Shown: piece by piece, positions 26,759 to 35,343 of the stretch | Layout of the letters: each line of letters begins with the position of its first letter | How positions within the stretch are numbered: position 1 is the first letter of the stretch | Origin: Solitalea koreensis | GTDB taxonomy: Bacteria; Bacteroidota; Bacteroidia; Sphingobacteriales; Sphingobacteriaceae | DNA: 57,731 nt | Assembly (NCBI RefSeq): GCF_900182575.1 | Contig: NZ_FXSZ01000006.1 | Coordinates: forward strand, 1 to 57,731 | Direction of reading: 5' to 3' | Translations under genes and position numbers: made by a program | Notes under the pieces: generated by a model | Seen by the model: the letters and a program-made list of their open reading frames with translations, nothing else | Told to the model about the DNA's origin: nothing | Database searches by the model: none

Positions 26759-27859
26759 ATGCTAAACGTCAAAGAAGTCAATTCAGTGCAAGAGCACACC
26801 ATTTTTAATCTGATGTCTGAAAATTCACATAAAAATATTGTGTACTGTTTAGACGCTGAAACAGGGTTAAAGGCAATCATTGCTATTCATGATACTACGT
26901 TGGGCCCAGCAATCGGTGGTACTCGTATGTGGAATTATCATAATGAGAATGAAGCACTTGATGACGTTCTCCGACTTTCACGCAGTATGACCTATAAAGC
27001 AGCAATTACTGGTCTTAATTTTGGAGGTGGCAATGCGGTGATTATAGGCGATTCAAATCGTGAGAAAAGCGAAGTTTTAATGCGCCGTTTTGGTAGATTT
27101 ATTAATAATCTCAACGGACAATTCATTACGGCTCAAGATGTAGGTACAAATACGAAAGATATGGAGTTTATTCGTATGGAAACTCCTCATGTTGTAGGTG
27201 TGTCAGAAGCTATGGGCGGGCATGGTCATCCTGCTCCTTTTTCAGCCTATGGTGTTTATATGGGTATGAAAGCCAGCGCAAAAGAATTATGGGGAAGTGA
27301 TAGCCTTTCTGGTAGGTCTGTTGCTGTTCAAGGGATTGGAAATGTAGGAGAACATCTGGTTAAATTACTACGTGAAGAAGATGCTCGGGTTTATATTAGT
27401 GATATTTCTGAAGACAGATTAACCCATGTAGCTCGAAAATATGACGCTATTATTGTTCCTAGTAATCAGATTTATGATCTTGATGTTGATATATTTTCTC
27501 CTTGTGCATTAGGAGGAACGGTTAATAGGGATACGCTGCAGCGTTTAAAATGTTCTATAATTGCCGGTTCTGCCAATAATCAACTTGCTGATGAAGAGTT
27601 GGATGGTCAATTGTTAATGGATAAAGGAATTCTCTATGCTCCTGATTTTTTAATTAACGCCGGAGGCTTAATTAGTGTTTATTCAGAGATTACCGGAACA
27701 GGGAAAAAACGAGCCATGCAATTAACGGAGAATATTTATCAGGTAACACTGGAAATATTCCGCAAATCGAAGCGGGAGATGCTTACTGCTAATCAGGCTG
27801 CGCTGAAAATAGCCGAAAAGCGTATTTCGGATATTAAAAGAATGAAAGCAAATAGTTGA
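26759..27859 (+). CDS. Glu/Leu/Phe/Val dehydrogenase family protein with altered active-site lysine
   Basis: A 366-residue amino-acid dehydrogenase, closest to leucine dehydrogenases (oxidative deamination of branched-chain amino acids with NAD). Seen: the substrate-side Lys80 in MTYKAAITGLNFGGG, the Rossmann motif VQGIGNVGEHLV, and SPCALGGTVN and ANNQLADEE. The catalytic lysine of the family motif GGGKAVI is replaced here: the protein reads GGGNAVI with Asn92 (codon AAT at 27032-27034). The catalytic aspartate region AQDVGTNTKDM is kept. The protein may be inactive, or use another substrate or residue. It has a strong promoter and precedes nusB by 48 bases. Confidence 0.88.
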   Translation: MLNVKEVNSVQEHTIFNLMSENSHKNIVYCLDAETGLKAIIAIHDTTLGPAIGGTRMWNYHNENEALDDVLRLSRSMTYKAAITGLNFGGGNAVIIGDSNREKSEVLMRRFGRFINNLNGQFITAQDVGTNTKDMEFIRMETPHVVGVSEAMGGHGHPAPFSAYGVYMGMKASAKELWGSDSLSGRSVAVQGIGNVGEHLVKLLREEDARVYISDISEDRLTHVARKYDAIIVPSNQIYDLDVDIFSPCALGGTVNRDTLQRLKCSIIAGSANNQLADEELDGQLLMDKGILYAPDFLINAGGLISVYSEITGTGKKRAMQLTENIYQVTLEIFRKSKREMLTANQAALKIAEKRISDIKRMKANS

Positions 27860-27907
27860 ATAATTTTTAGTATTTTCGCGGCTTAATTAAACTATTGTTC
27901 TTTATAC

Positions 27908-28846
27908 ATGCTTAACAGAAGGCACTTGCGAATAAAGGTATTACAAACCCTGTATGCTTTTTACCAGGCGGAAGTCAAAGATATTCAAGCTTTTGAAAAA
28001 AGCTTGCTTCAAAACGTGGCCAAGGTCAACGAATCTTACCTTACCCTGCTGAATCTAATTATTGAAGTCGCTAATTATACTGAGATCGATGCTCAGGAAC
28101 GTGCTTCAAAATACATCCCAACAGAAGAAGATCTTAATGTAAATACCAGGCTGGCCTCAAATCAGCTCATTAAGCAATTAACGGTATTTAATAACCTGAT
28201 CGAAGAAACTAAACGTTTAAAAATCAATTTCAGTAATGATCAGGAAATCATCAGAACTCTTTTTAAAGAGTTGAGCGTTACTCCTGAATATGCAATTTAC
28301 TGTCAGTCCGAAGAGCATACACTGAAAGAAGATCGCGACATTCTAACTTTTCTTGTAAAAAAAGTGTTTCCCAAATCGATTCTGTTAGAGCAGATGATGG
28401 AAGAACGTTTTATTAACTGGCCAATTGACAAACCTACAGTTTATAGCATGGTTAGTAAAACATTATTAGAGTTCAGTGAAACCAAGCAACGTTTTGCTCC
28501 AATTTCGGCCAATTGGATAGATGATAAAGACTTTATCATTGATTTGTACCGTTTAACAATTCGTAATAATTCAGAGTACCAAGAATACATCAGTGCTAAA
28601 ACAAAAAACTGGGATGCTGAACGTATTGCATACATGGATACAATTTTAATGAAGATGGCAATATGTGAGTTAATGAACTTTAATCAGATTCCTGTGAAAG
28701 TAAGCATCAATGAGTATATTGATATCTCTAAAGAGTTCAGTACTCCTAAAAGCAAAATGTTTATTAACGGTATTTTGGATAAGATTTTAATTGATCTGAA
28801 GGCAGAAAACAAGATTCGTAAAACAGGTAGAGGTTTAGTTGAATAA
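27908..28846 (+). CDS. nusB: Transcription antitermination factor NusB, long Bacteroidota form
   Basis: A 312-residue protein. The C-terminal 130 residues are the NusB helical domain (DKDFIIDLYRLTIRNNSEYQEYI, in pieces; ICELMNFNQIPVKVSINEYI; KSKMFINGILDKI). The N-terminus MLNRRHLRIKVLQTLYAFYQ also matches NusB, so the helix bundle is split by a long insertion compared with the about 140 residues of E. coli NusB. This long form is usual in Bacteroidota. It starts the run nusB, DUF1573, yajC. Confidence 0.93.
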   Translation: MLNRRHLRIKVLQTLYAFYQAEVKDIQAFEKSLLQNVAKVNESYLTLLNLIIEVANYTEIDAQERASKYIPTEEDLNVNTRLASNQLIKQLTVFNNLIEETKRLKINFSNDQEIIRTLFKELSVTPEYAIYCQSEEHTLKEDRDILTFLVKKVFPKSILLEQMMEERFINWPIDKPTVYSMVSKTLLEFSETKQRFAPISANWIDDKDFIIDLYRLTIRNNSEYQEYISAKTKNWDAERIAYMDTILMKMAICELMNFNQIPVKVSINEYIDISKEFSTPKSKMFINGILDKILIDLKAENKIRKTGRGLVE

Positions 28847-28897
28847 TATTAAATTTGACACCTTGAACATAACTGTTAAACTAATTTTTAAATAAAC

Positions 28898-29323
28898 ATG
28901 AAAAAAGTTGCTATGCTTCTCATAGCTGTAGTTTTGATGACAGGTTGCAAGCAAACCTCAAAAAATCAGGCTTCAGATATGGGAAATCAAGCTGTTGACC
29001 CTGCTCAGCAAACTAGTATCAGCTTTACTGAAGATCATCATGATTTTGGTAAAGTTACCGATGGAGAGATTGTATCATATTCCTATAAGTTTAAGAATAC
29101 AGGTGATAAACCATTAATCATTTCCGATGTTCATGCTAGTTGTGGCTGTACAACTCCTAACTGGGCCAGAGATCCAATTGCTCCGGGACAGGAAGGGGAA
29201 ATTGATGTGAAGTTTAATTCAGAAGGCCGGGTAGGCATGCAGGAGAAGTTAATAACAGTTACAGCAAACACAAATCCAGTACAAACAGAACTACATTTGT
29301 TTGGCGAAGTAGTAGCAAAGTAA
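28898..29323 (+). CDS. DUF1573 lipoprotein
   Basis: A 141-residue protein with a lipoprotein signal (MKKVAMLLIAVVLMTGCKQ). The mature part is an Ig-like beta sandwich of the DUF1573 type, with DFGKVTDGEIVSYSYKFKNTG and the cysteine pair SCGCTTPNW. The family is abundant in Bacteroidota and its function is unknown. It lies between nusB and yajC, 51 and 30 bases from its neighbours, so it is probably translated from the same message. Confidence 0.93.
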   Translation: MKKVAMLLIAVVLMTGCKQTSKNQASDMGNQAVDPAQQTSISFTEDHHDFGKVTDGEIVSYSYKFKNTGDKPLIISDVHASCGCTTPNWARDPIAPGQEGEIDVKFNSEGRVGMQEKLITVTANTNPVQTELHLFGEVVAK

Positions 29324-29353
29324 TTTTAATCTCGTAATATTATAAAATAAAAA

Positions 29354-29689
29354 ATGACCATTTCAAACGTTTTATTGATGGCTCAACAACCTGGGCAAAA
29401 TCCATTGAGCACATTTTTACCATTAGTATTAATCGCAGTAGTTTTCTACTTTTTCATGATCCGTCCTCAAACTAAAAAAATGAAGGATCAAAAAAAGTTT
29501 ATTGAAGAACTTAAAAAAGGTGATAAAGTAGTTACCATTGGCGGCATTCAAGGTAAAATTGCAGAGGTTGCGCCTGATACATTTTTAATTGAGGTTGACC
29601 ATAATGTACGTATCCGTGTTTTGCGTTCGGCTATTTCATTGGATAATTCAAAAGCTGCAAATACAACTCCTTCAGAAGACTTGAAATAA
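29354..29689 (+). CDS. yajC: Preprotein translocase subunit YajC
   Basis: A 111-residue single-pass membrane protein, the accessory subunit of the SecDF-YajC complex. The helix at residues 21-36 (FLPLVLIAVVFYFFMIRPQ) is followed by the hallmark RPQ, KKMKDQKKF and the KKGDKVVTIGGIQGKI domain. The ends of the operon are set by the terminator at 29708. The SecDF partner is at 51130-54120 on the other strand, some 21 kb away. Confidence 0.95.
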   Translation: MTISNVLLMAQQPGQNPLSTFLPLVLIAVVFYFFMIRPQTKKMKDQKKFIEELKKGDKVVTIGGIQGKIAEVAPDTFLIEVDHNVRIRVLRSAISLDNSKAANTTPSEDLK

Positions 29690-29707
29690 ATTTTAGAACA
29701 AATAGTG

Positions 29708-29742
29708 AAAAGCCATCTGTAAAAAGCAGATGGCTTTTTTTT
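29708..29742 (+). terminator. Rho-independent terminator after yajC
   Basis: AAAAGCCATCTG (29708-29719) pairs with CAGATGGCTTTT (29727-29738), followed by T residues. It ends the nusB, DUF1573, yajC unit. Confidence 0.9.
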
Positions 29743-29796
29743 GAACTAATATTATTATTTTGGTAAAAAACGAACTAAAACGCTCAAATCGATCTA

Positions 29797-30765
29797 TTGG
29801 AAGCATCTAACAAAAATAGAAACCGTTATACGATCAGCTCACGAAAACGAAAAAAGTTGACTGTGTTTATATCATGTCTGTTAATCGCCGTTTTTACCTG
29901 GTTAATTGTGGCCCTTTCGCAAAAGTACAGTTACCAAATAAATGCAAAATTGGAATTTGTCAATATACCGCAGGATAGAATATTAAATATTGATCCTGTA
30001 GTGGAAGCAAAATTAAAGCTAGAGGGCACTGGTTGGGCGCTGTTATTTTCAAAACTAAATTTGGAGAAGAAACTCTTGAAAGTTGATTTAAAAAATTTAG
30101 GAAATAGCAATACACTTTCGCTGAAAAAAAACATTGATGCTTTTAACTTGCAACTTATGGGTCGTCAAAAAATCATTTCGGTTAATCCTGAACAAATAAG
30201 CTTTGATTTTAGTAGTAGAATGGTGAAAAAGGTTCCTGTTCGTTTGCAAGGGATCCTTAGTTATCAAAAACAATATCATTTGTCATCCCCTATTCTTTTA
30301 TTTCCTGATAGTGTAGTTGTAAATGGTCCTATTGATCAGGTTGAAAAAATAAATGAATGGAAAACTGTTTCGTTGAATTTATCAGAAATGGATGACTCGG
30401 TGATGAGTAAAGTGAAATTAATGCCATCGGTAAATCCTTCAGTACGACCGATTCCAGATATCATTTCTGTAAGTATTCCTGTTGAACGTTTTACGGAAGG
30501 AAATATTGAACTTTTGCTCACAATGATTAATAATCAGGAGAAATTCGAAGTTAATTTACTACCTCCTAAAATAAAAGTAAAGTACTTTTGTCCTGTTAGC
30601 AGATTTCATGAAGTCCAACCCGATATGTTTGAGGTCATAGTAGATTTAAATGAATGGAAGAAACAAGGAAGAGAAAAGTTAATGGTGAAAATGTTGCGCT
30701 CTCCGGATTTTATTCGAATTGTAAGTATTTATCCAACCTCTATTGATTTTATTGTAAATAAGTGA
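29797..30765 (+). CDS. YbbR/CdaR-like domain membrane protein
   Basis: A 322-residue protein with a basic N-terminus (SSRKRKKLTVF) and one membrane helix at residues 25-41 (FISCLLIAVFTWLIVALSQ). The rest is YbbR-like beta repeats (VPVRLQGILSYQKQYHL, VVVNGPIDQVEKINEWKT). In Firmicutes such proteins (CdaR) regulate the c-di-AMP synthase; here the family link is all that can be said. It starts with TTG at 29797: an in-frame stop lies at 29776-29778 and no ATG or GTG intervenes. Its stop overlaps the coaE start by 1 base. Confidence 0.85.
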   Translation: MEASNKNRNRYTISSRKRKKLTVFISCLLIAVFTWLIVALSQKYSYQINAKLEFVNIPQDRILNIDPVVEAKLKLEGTGWALLFSKLNLEKKLLKVDLKNLGNSNTLSLKKNIDAFNLQLMGRQKIISVNPEQISFDFSSRMVKKVPVRLQGILSYQKQYHLSSPILLFPDSVVVNGPIDQVEKINEWKTVSLNLSEMDDSVMSKVKLMPSVNPSVRPIPDIISVSIPVERFTEGNIELLLTMINNQEKFEVNLLPPKIKVKYFCPVSRFHEVQPDMFEVIVDLNEWKKQGREKLMVKMLRSPDFIRIVSIYPTSIDFIVNK

Positions 30766-31358
30766 TGCTTAAAATCGGAATTACAGGGGGAATTGGTAGT
30801 GGAAAAAGCACAGTAAGCAAAATATTTGCATTGCTGGGTATTCCTGTTTTTTATGCAGATGAGCAAGCAAAAAGTTTAATGACAACCGATGCGCTGCTGA
30901 TCCAAGCAATAAAGGCTAATTTTGGAGAAGATGTGTATGATGAGCATGGAAAGCTTTATAGAGCAAAACTGGCCTCCATCGTATTTAATGATGCTGCCCA
31001 GTTAAAACTACTTAACTCATTGGTTCATCCAGCTGTAATCAATGCTGGAGAACGTTGGGTTAAACAACAAATGAATTGCCCTTATGTAATAAAAGAGGCT
31101 GCATTAATGTTTGAAAGCAATTCGTATAAGTATAATGATTACAATCTAATAATTACGGCTCCTGAAGATCTGAGAATACAAAGGGTGATGTTACGTGATG
31201 CTGCTTCAGAAGAGCAGGTTAGAAGCCGGATCGAACACCAAATGCCTGAAAATGAAAAAATAAAAATGGCTGATTTTATAATTAATAATGATGAAACCAT
31301 TGCAGTTATTCCGCAAATAATGGCACTCCATCATCGGTTTACTAAACAGCTTGTTTAA
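30765..31358 (+). CDS. coaE: Dephospho-CoA kinase
   Basis: A 197-residue P-loop kinase, last step of coenzyme A synthesis (dephospho-CoA plus ATP to CoA). It has GITGGIGSGKST as Walker A, the FYADEQAK lid and VHPAV, and a C-terminal helix region (RSRIEHQMPENEKIKMADF). The ATG at 30765 overlaps the TGA of the YbbR gene (TGATG). A GTG one codon earlier is possible, but the overlap with the stop favours the ATG. Confidence 0.95.
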   Translation: MLKIGITGGIGSGKSTVSKIFALLGIPVFYADEQAKSLMTTDALLIQAIKANFGEDVYDEHGKLYRAKLASIVFNDAAQLKLLNSLVHPAVINAGERWVKQQMNCPYVIKEAALMFESNSYKYNDYNLIITAPEDLRIQRVMLRDAASEEQVRSRIEHQMPENEKIKMADFIINNDETIAVIPQIMALHHRFTKQLV

Positions 31359-31391
31359 AATATTTACTCCATTATATATAATTCTCTAAAA

Positions 31392-32333
31392 ATGCCAATC
31401 GAAGAAGTAATAGTGTTAACGGATATTGGTTTGTATTGTCCGATTTTCGATTTCTACCTTGATCCTAAAAGGCCGGTTAAAAATGCAGTTATATCTCATG
31501 CGCATGGCGATCATGCGGTAGGAGGGTCGCAAAATGTTTTTTGTACCGCTCCAACAAAAGCAATCATGGATCTTCGATATAAAAAAAATGCCGGCAAAAA
31601 TTTTCTTGTTTATCAATATGGTGAAACTTTCACCATTGGCAGTGCTGTTATAAGTTTCTTCAGTGCAGGTCATATTTTGGGTTCGGCCCAAGTTCTTATT
31701 GTAATTGATGGGAAACGCTACCTGTATACCGGAGATTTTAAGTTAGCTTCCGATGAAACAGTTGAAGCGTTTGATTTTGTAAAAGCGGATGTGCTTATTA
31801 CTGAAACTACTTTTGCAAACAAAGAAACCGTGCACCCTGATGCTGAACAAGAGATAATAAAGCTAAACTCCATGCAAGGGAATATCATTTTAGGAGCCTA
31901 TGCATTAGGGAAAGCCCAGCGAATTACTCAGCTCATTAATAATTATTGTGTCGGAAAGCGAGTTTTAGCGCATTACTCCATCGCACCTATTCATAGAGTG
32001 TATGAAGGATTTGGTGTTAATCTTGGCAAATGGCAAGTTTACGATCGTAAAACAATAAAGCACTCTGCTGATAATGTGTATATTGTTCCACCTCTAACAT
32101 TTTCAAGTTATCGTCATAGTCGTGATGTTTTGAAAGTATTTGCTTCAGGCTGGGATTTTCTGCAATCTGAATGTGATGAAAAACTTTTTATAAGTGATCA
32201 TGCCGATTGGAAAGAAATAATTAACTTAATCGATAAGGTTGAACCATCCCAAATTTGGACCTTACACGGTGATGGAAGACAGCTTAAAGAACATCTTGAA
32301 GGTAAGATAGATGTTAAAATTTTAAATGAATAA
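31392..32333 (+). CDS. Metallo-beta-lactamase fold exonuclease-like protein
   Basis: A 313-residue MBL-fold enzyme. The metal motif HAHGDH is at residues 37-42, the second histidine region is FSAGHILGSAQV, then GDFKLASDE and SDHADWKEI. It resembles the small exonucleases that sit beside DNA ligase in other bacteria (ligase-associated exonuclease), and the RNA-processing MBL group. No ligase or helicase gene lies near it here. It follows coaE by 33 bases. The nuclease substrate cannot be told from sequence. Confidence 0.83.
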   Translation: MPIEEVIVLTDIGLYCPIFDFYLDPKRPVKNAVISHAHGDHAVGGSQNVFCTAPTKAIMDLRYKKNAGKNFLVYQYGETFTIGSAVISFFSAGHILGSAQVLIVIDGKRYLYTGDFKLASDETVEAFDFVKADVLITETTFANKETVHPDAEQEIIKLNSMQGNIILGAYALGKAQRITQLINNYCVGKRVLAHYSIAPIHRVYEGFGVNLGKWQVYDRKTIKHSADNVYIVPPLTFSSYRHSRDVLKVFASGWDFLQSECDEKLFISDHADWKEIINLIDKVEPSQIWTLHGDGRQLKEHLEGKIDVKILNE

Positions 32334-32503
32334 TGTTGGTAGAGGGGATTGATTATATTGTAAATGCAAATGGGCTTTTGGTTTTTACCCGAGAATATCA
32401 TTTAAAACGGGGCTATTGTTGTAAAAATGGCTGCTTGAACTGTCCTTGGGATTACGCTAAGCATTCAAAGGAAAGCGCTTACAAACAAAATGAAAAAAAA
32501 TAA
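32333..32503 (+). CDS. DUF5522 small cysteine-rich protein
   Basis: A 56-residue protein starting MLVEGIDYIVNANGLLVFTR. It has the cysteine pattern GYCCKNGCLNCPW (residues 27-39), which is the DUF5522 family hallmark and looks like a metal site. The ATG overlaps the stop of the MBL gene (TAATG), so the two are translationally coupled. The function is unknown; pairing with a nuclease-like MBL protein is the only clue. Clear reading frame, known small family. Confidence 0.85.
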   Translation: MLVEGIDYIVNANGLLVFTREYHLKRGYCCKNGCLNCPWDYAKHSKESAYKQNEKK

Positions 32504-32538
32504 TATTATGTATTGTAATTAGTTTGATGTTATAGCAT

Positions 32539-32985
32539 ATGGAGATTGAAAAAGAAATAGTACAAAGCAAATTTGAAAGTAACACTCAAAAAGCTATTAT
32601 AAACATCTTGTTTACACAAAGCTGGTTGATAACTCAATTCCGCCAGGTGCTAGATCCGTATGATATTACGTCTCAGCAATTCAATGTGCTCCGCATTTTA
32701 CGCGGACAATATCCCAATCCTGCTACTTTAAATCTCGTTAAAGAACGTATTCTTGATAAGATGTCGGATGTTTCAAGAATTGTTGACCGCTTGGTGAAAA
32801 AAGAATTAGTTGAGCGAAAAACATGCAAAAGCGATAGGAGGGCAGTTGATTTGTTAATTACCTTAAAAGGGCTTGCATTGCTTGAGCAGATTAGTGATGA
32901 GGCAATGAAAAAGCAGATTGAAAATAATATTTCAGAGGACGAACTTATTCTTCTCAATAATTTGTTGGACAAAATGAGAGGGTAG
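32539..32985 (+). CDS. MarR family transcriptional regulator
   Basis: A 148-residue dimeric winged-helix regulator. The recognition part TSQQFNVLRILRGQYPNPATL and wing region VKKELVERKTCKSDRRAVDLLIT (in pieces) match MarR. The long first helix (SKFESNTQKAIINILFTQSWL) is for dimerisation. It stands alone after the DUF5522 gene and is convergent with the ZIP gene. Its target is not evident; no clear palindrome was seen just upstream. Confidence 0.93.
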   Translation: MEIEKEIVQSKFESNTQKAIINILFTQSWLITQFRQVLDPYDITSQQFNVLRILRGQYPNPATLNLVKERILDKMSDVSRIVDRLVKKELVERKTCKSDRRAVDLLITLKGLALLEQISDEAMKKQIENNISEDELILLNNLLDKMRG

Positions 32986-33063
32986 ACTAGGTTAGAGGTT
33001 TTAAGGATCAAGACCGATGTCTGTTTTTGAAACTTTTAACCTAAAAACCTAAACCTTCAAGTC

Positions 33064-33795
33064 TTAATGCGCTGCTCCTCTTGCAAAAAATAAAGCTATG
33101 GCTATACCTGCACCCATAAAAATAGCTATGGTTTTGTAGAAGTTGAATTTGTGATCTTCGCTAGCTTCAAACAAAATCGTAGTGGATATATGTAAGAAGA
33201 TGCCAATTACCACGGCCATGATATAGTCAAAATACTGCGATAGAACTCCCAACGCGTTATGACTCATTGCTGTACTCATTAAAAAACCAATTGGCGACAT
33301 TAATGCAAAAATAGCCAACATGCCTATCGTAACAGGTTTGCTGATATGGCTCTGCAATAAAATACTTCCTAGTGCAAATGCAGCCGGAATATGGTGTACT
33401 GCAATTCCGAATAAAAGTTCGTTTTGTGAGCTACTGCTTGATAACGGAATGGCTTCTAAAAAAGCGTGCAAACACAAGCTAGCCATTAGTCCATATGGGA
33501 ACGCTGGTCCATGATGATGCGCATGAACATGCATATGACCATGTTCAACTCCTTCAGAAAATTGTTCTAATATAATCTGAAATGCAAATCCAACCAGTAC
33601 AAAAACGCCAACTAAATGATTGTGTGATTCATATACTTCGGGCATCAAGTGCAGGGCACATATAGCAAATAAATAAGCACCGCTAAAAGATAAAATGAGT
33701 TTAAGGTTGTTTCTGTTACTCTGCTTAAAAAAGAAAACGGAAAGACCTCCTAAAAATGGACTCGAGAAAAGGATAAGGCTCTTAATAATCTCCAT
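33064..33795 (-). CDS. ZIP family divalent metal transporter
   Basis: A 243-residue inner-membrane transporter with about eight helices. A histidine-rich cytoplasmic loop lies near the middle (EHGHMHVHAHHHG), which is typical of zinc or iron ZIP proteins. The transport-helix motifs are present: LHLMPEVYESH, LHAFLEAIPL and VHHIPAAFALGSI. It imports a divalent metal, zinc most likely. It overlaps the PAP2 gene by 14 bases and is last of a three-gene minus-strand operon. Confidence 0.9.
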   Translation of the reverse strand: MEIIKSLILFSSPFLGGLSVFFFKQSNRNNLKLILSFSGAYLFAICALHLMPEVYESHNHLVGVFVLVGFAFQIILEQFSEGVEHGHMHVHAHHHGPAFPYGLMASLCLHAFLEAIPLSSSSSQNELLFGIAVHHIPAAFALGSILLQSHISKPVTIGMLAIFALMSPIGFLMSTAMSHNALGVLSQYFDYIMAVVIGIFLHISTTILFEASEDHKFNFYKTIAIFMGAGIAIALFFARGAAH

Positions 33796-34354
33796 CTAAT
33801 GTAAATACAGTTTTTTGCAAACTTGAAATTAGCACTCCAATAAGTGCCCCTAATAAACCTCCGCATAATACGTCAATCGGGTAATGTAAGCCTACGTAAA
33901 CTTGAGCAAAACTCACAACAGCAGCCCAAATTAAACTCGCTGCAATAACCCAAGGCCAACGTTTACCAAAAGTACCGATCAGGAATAAGGAAATTGCAAA
34001 ATGATTGGTTGCATGTGATGAAACAAAGCTAAAACCTTTTCCGCAGTTAACTAATAGGTTAATTTGTCCGGCCATGCTCACATCATTGCAAGGTCGCAGG
34101 CGCTGAAATACTGGCTTTATAATGCTGGCACTTGTAAAATCAGCAATTGCAAAAGTAAGGAGTAGAAATCCGATGAGGTATAAGCCTTTGATTTTATATT
34201 CTTTTATAAAGAATATAATCATGAATAAATAAAGAGGAGCCCAAAATAATGGATTTCGAAACCAAGGCATAATCAGGTCAAACATGGAGTTTGATAATCC
34301 TGAGTTAATAAAAATAAAAAGTTTACGATCAAGGTTTAGTAATTGGTCAATCAT
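33782..34354 (-). CDS. PAP2 family membrane phosphatase
   Basis: A 190-residue membrane protein of the type 2 phosphatidic acid phosphatase family. The three catalytic motifs are seen as KPVFQRLRPC, SFVSSHATNHFA (phosphatase SxxSxH pattern) and YVGLHYPIDVLCGG. It removes phosphate from a lipid phosphate, perhaps undecaprenyl pyrophosphate or lipid A. It overlaps genes on both sides (8 and 14 bases), so all three are one operon. Confidence 0.92.
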   Translation of the reverse strand: MIDQLLNLDRKLFIFINSGLSNSMFDLIMPWFRNPLFWAPLYLFMIIFFIKEYKIKGLYLIGFLLLTFAIADFTSASIIKPVFQRLRPCNDVSMAGQINLLVNCGKGFSFVSSHATNHFAISLFLIGTFGKRWPWVIAASLIWAAVVSFAQVYVGLHYPIDVLCGGLLGALIGVLISSLQKTVFTLDGDY

Positions 34355-35093
34355 TAGGTTTTTTACAGATAAAAATTAAACGGTCTGAAGATTCAGCGAT
34401 GAAGGGATTTAAATCATAATCACCAAAAATGCTTTCAATTAATAAACCTGCTTCGGTAAAATAGCGTTCGAAATCAGTAATGGTGAGCGCTTTTACTTCC
34501 TCTTTGAAGGCAAATTGATGCCCTTTATCCTCGAAATCAATATTTTTAACGATTGATTGGTTCACAATTTTTCGTTGTAAATGGAACTCAATATTCCCAA
34601 TTTGCTTGGTTTCTCGAACTACCAGATTTTTTCGAATCTTTTCAGCATTCATGAAATCAAGCACCAATGTTCCACCCGGTTTGATTGATTTTGTGAACAT
34701 ATTTACAGCATGCTGGTTGTCGAGATCTTTCTCAAAGAAACCAAAGCTGGTAAATAAGTTAAATACGATGTCGAAATAATTGATGTAAAACAAATTTCGC
34801 ATATCATGTACATAGAAATGCAATTTGTTGTTTTCTGAAGCGGTAGCAAACTTGATGTTTTCAGGAGAAAGATCAATTCCTGTAACATTATATCCTTTTT
34901 TATTCAAATAAATAGAATGCCGGCCACGGCCACAGCCTACATCTAAGATTTTTACATCTGCAGACGGAGTGAGATGAACACAAAGGTTATCCATCAGAAG
35001 CTCAGCCTCTTTCTCGTCACGTTGATTGTAAAGGATATGATAGTAATGGGAGTCAAACCAATTGTGGTACCATTTTTTTGTTTTTTCAGGCAT
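34347..35093 (-). CDS. Class I SAM-dependent methyltransferase
   Basis: A protein of about 248 residues. Motif I is VKILDVGCGRGRHSIYLNKKG, and the acidic loop is GIDLSPENI. The rest matches a small-molecule methyltransferase (YFDIVFNLFTSFGFF). The frame can start at 35102 (MLHMPEK) or 35093 (MPEKTKKW); 35093 is used here. It is the first gene of the methyltransferase, PAP2, ZIP operon and its substrate is unknown. Confidence 0.87.
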   Translation of the reverse strand: MPEKTKKWYHNWFDSHYYHILYNQRDEKEAELLMDNLCVHLTPSADVKILDVGCGRGRHSIYLNKKGYNVTGIDLSPENIKFATASENNKLHFYVHDMRNLFYINYFDIVFNLFTSFGFFEKDLDNQHAVNMFTKSIKPGGTLVLDFMNAEKIRKNLVVRETKQIGNIEFHLQRKIVNQSIVKNIDFEDKGHQFAFKEEVKALTITDFERYFTEAGLLIESIFGDYDLNPFIAESSDRLIFICKKPND

Positions 35094-35227
35094 ATGCAGC
35101 AAATATATAAATACCCCTTGAGCTATACAATTTATAAAAAACCACTTTCAAATACAATTTGAACCAAAGTTATAATGATTAATAAAAGTTAATTGTTTAA
35201 CAAATATTAACTCTTCCGTAATCGTGT

Positions 35228-35318
35228 TAATTTTTAACTTTGCAAACATTTTTCAGACGGAGGTATTCATTCGGATTTCTACGTGATAAATGCATTACTA
35301 CGATAATTTTTAACTTTG
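35228..35318 (+). promoter_or_regulatory. Tandem promoter-like repeats upstream of glmM
   Basis: The 15-mer TAATTTTTAACTTTG occurs at 35228-35242 and 35304-35318. Each contains TAACTTTG, a good TAnnTTTG box. The copies are 76 bases apart; glmM begins at 35344. Confidence 0.55.
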
Positions 35319-35343
35319 TTCACAAATTTAAACTAAGTTTATT

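Noticed and set aside
33000..33060. Hairpin between marR and the ZIP gene (AGGTT / AACCT stretches)
   Set aside because: Pairing is broken by many mismatches; not strong enough to call.
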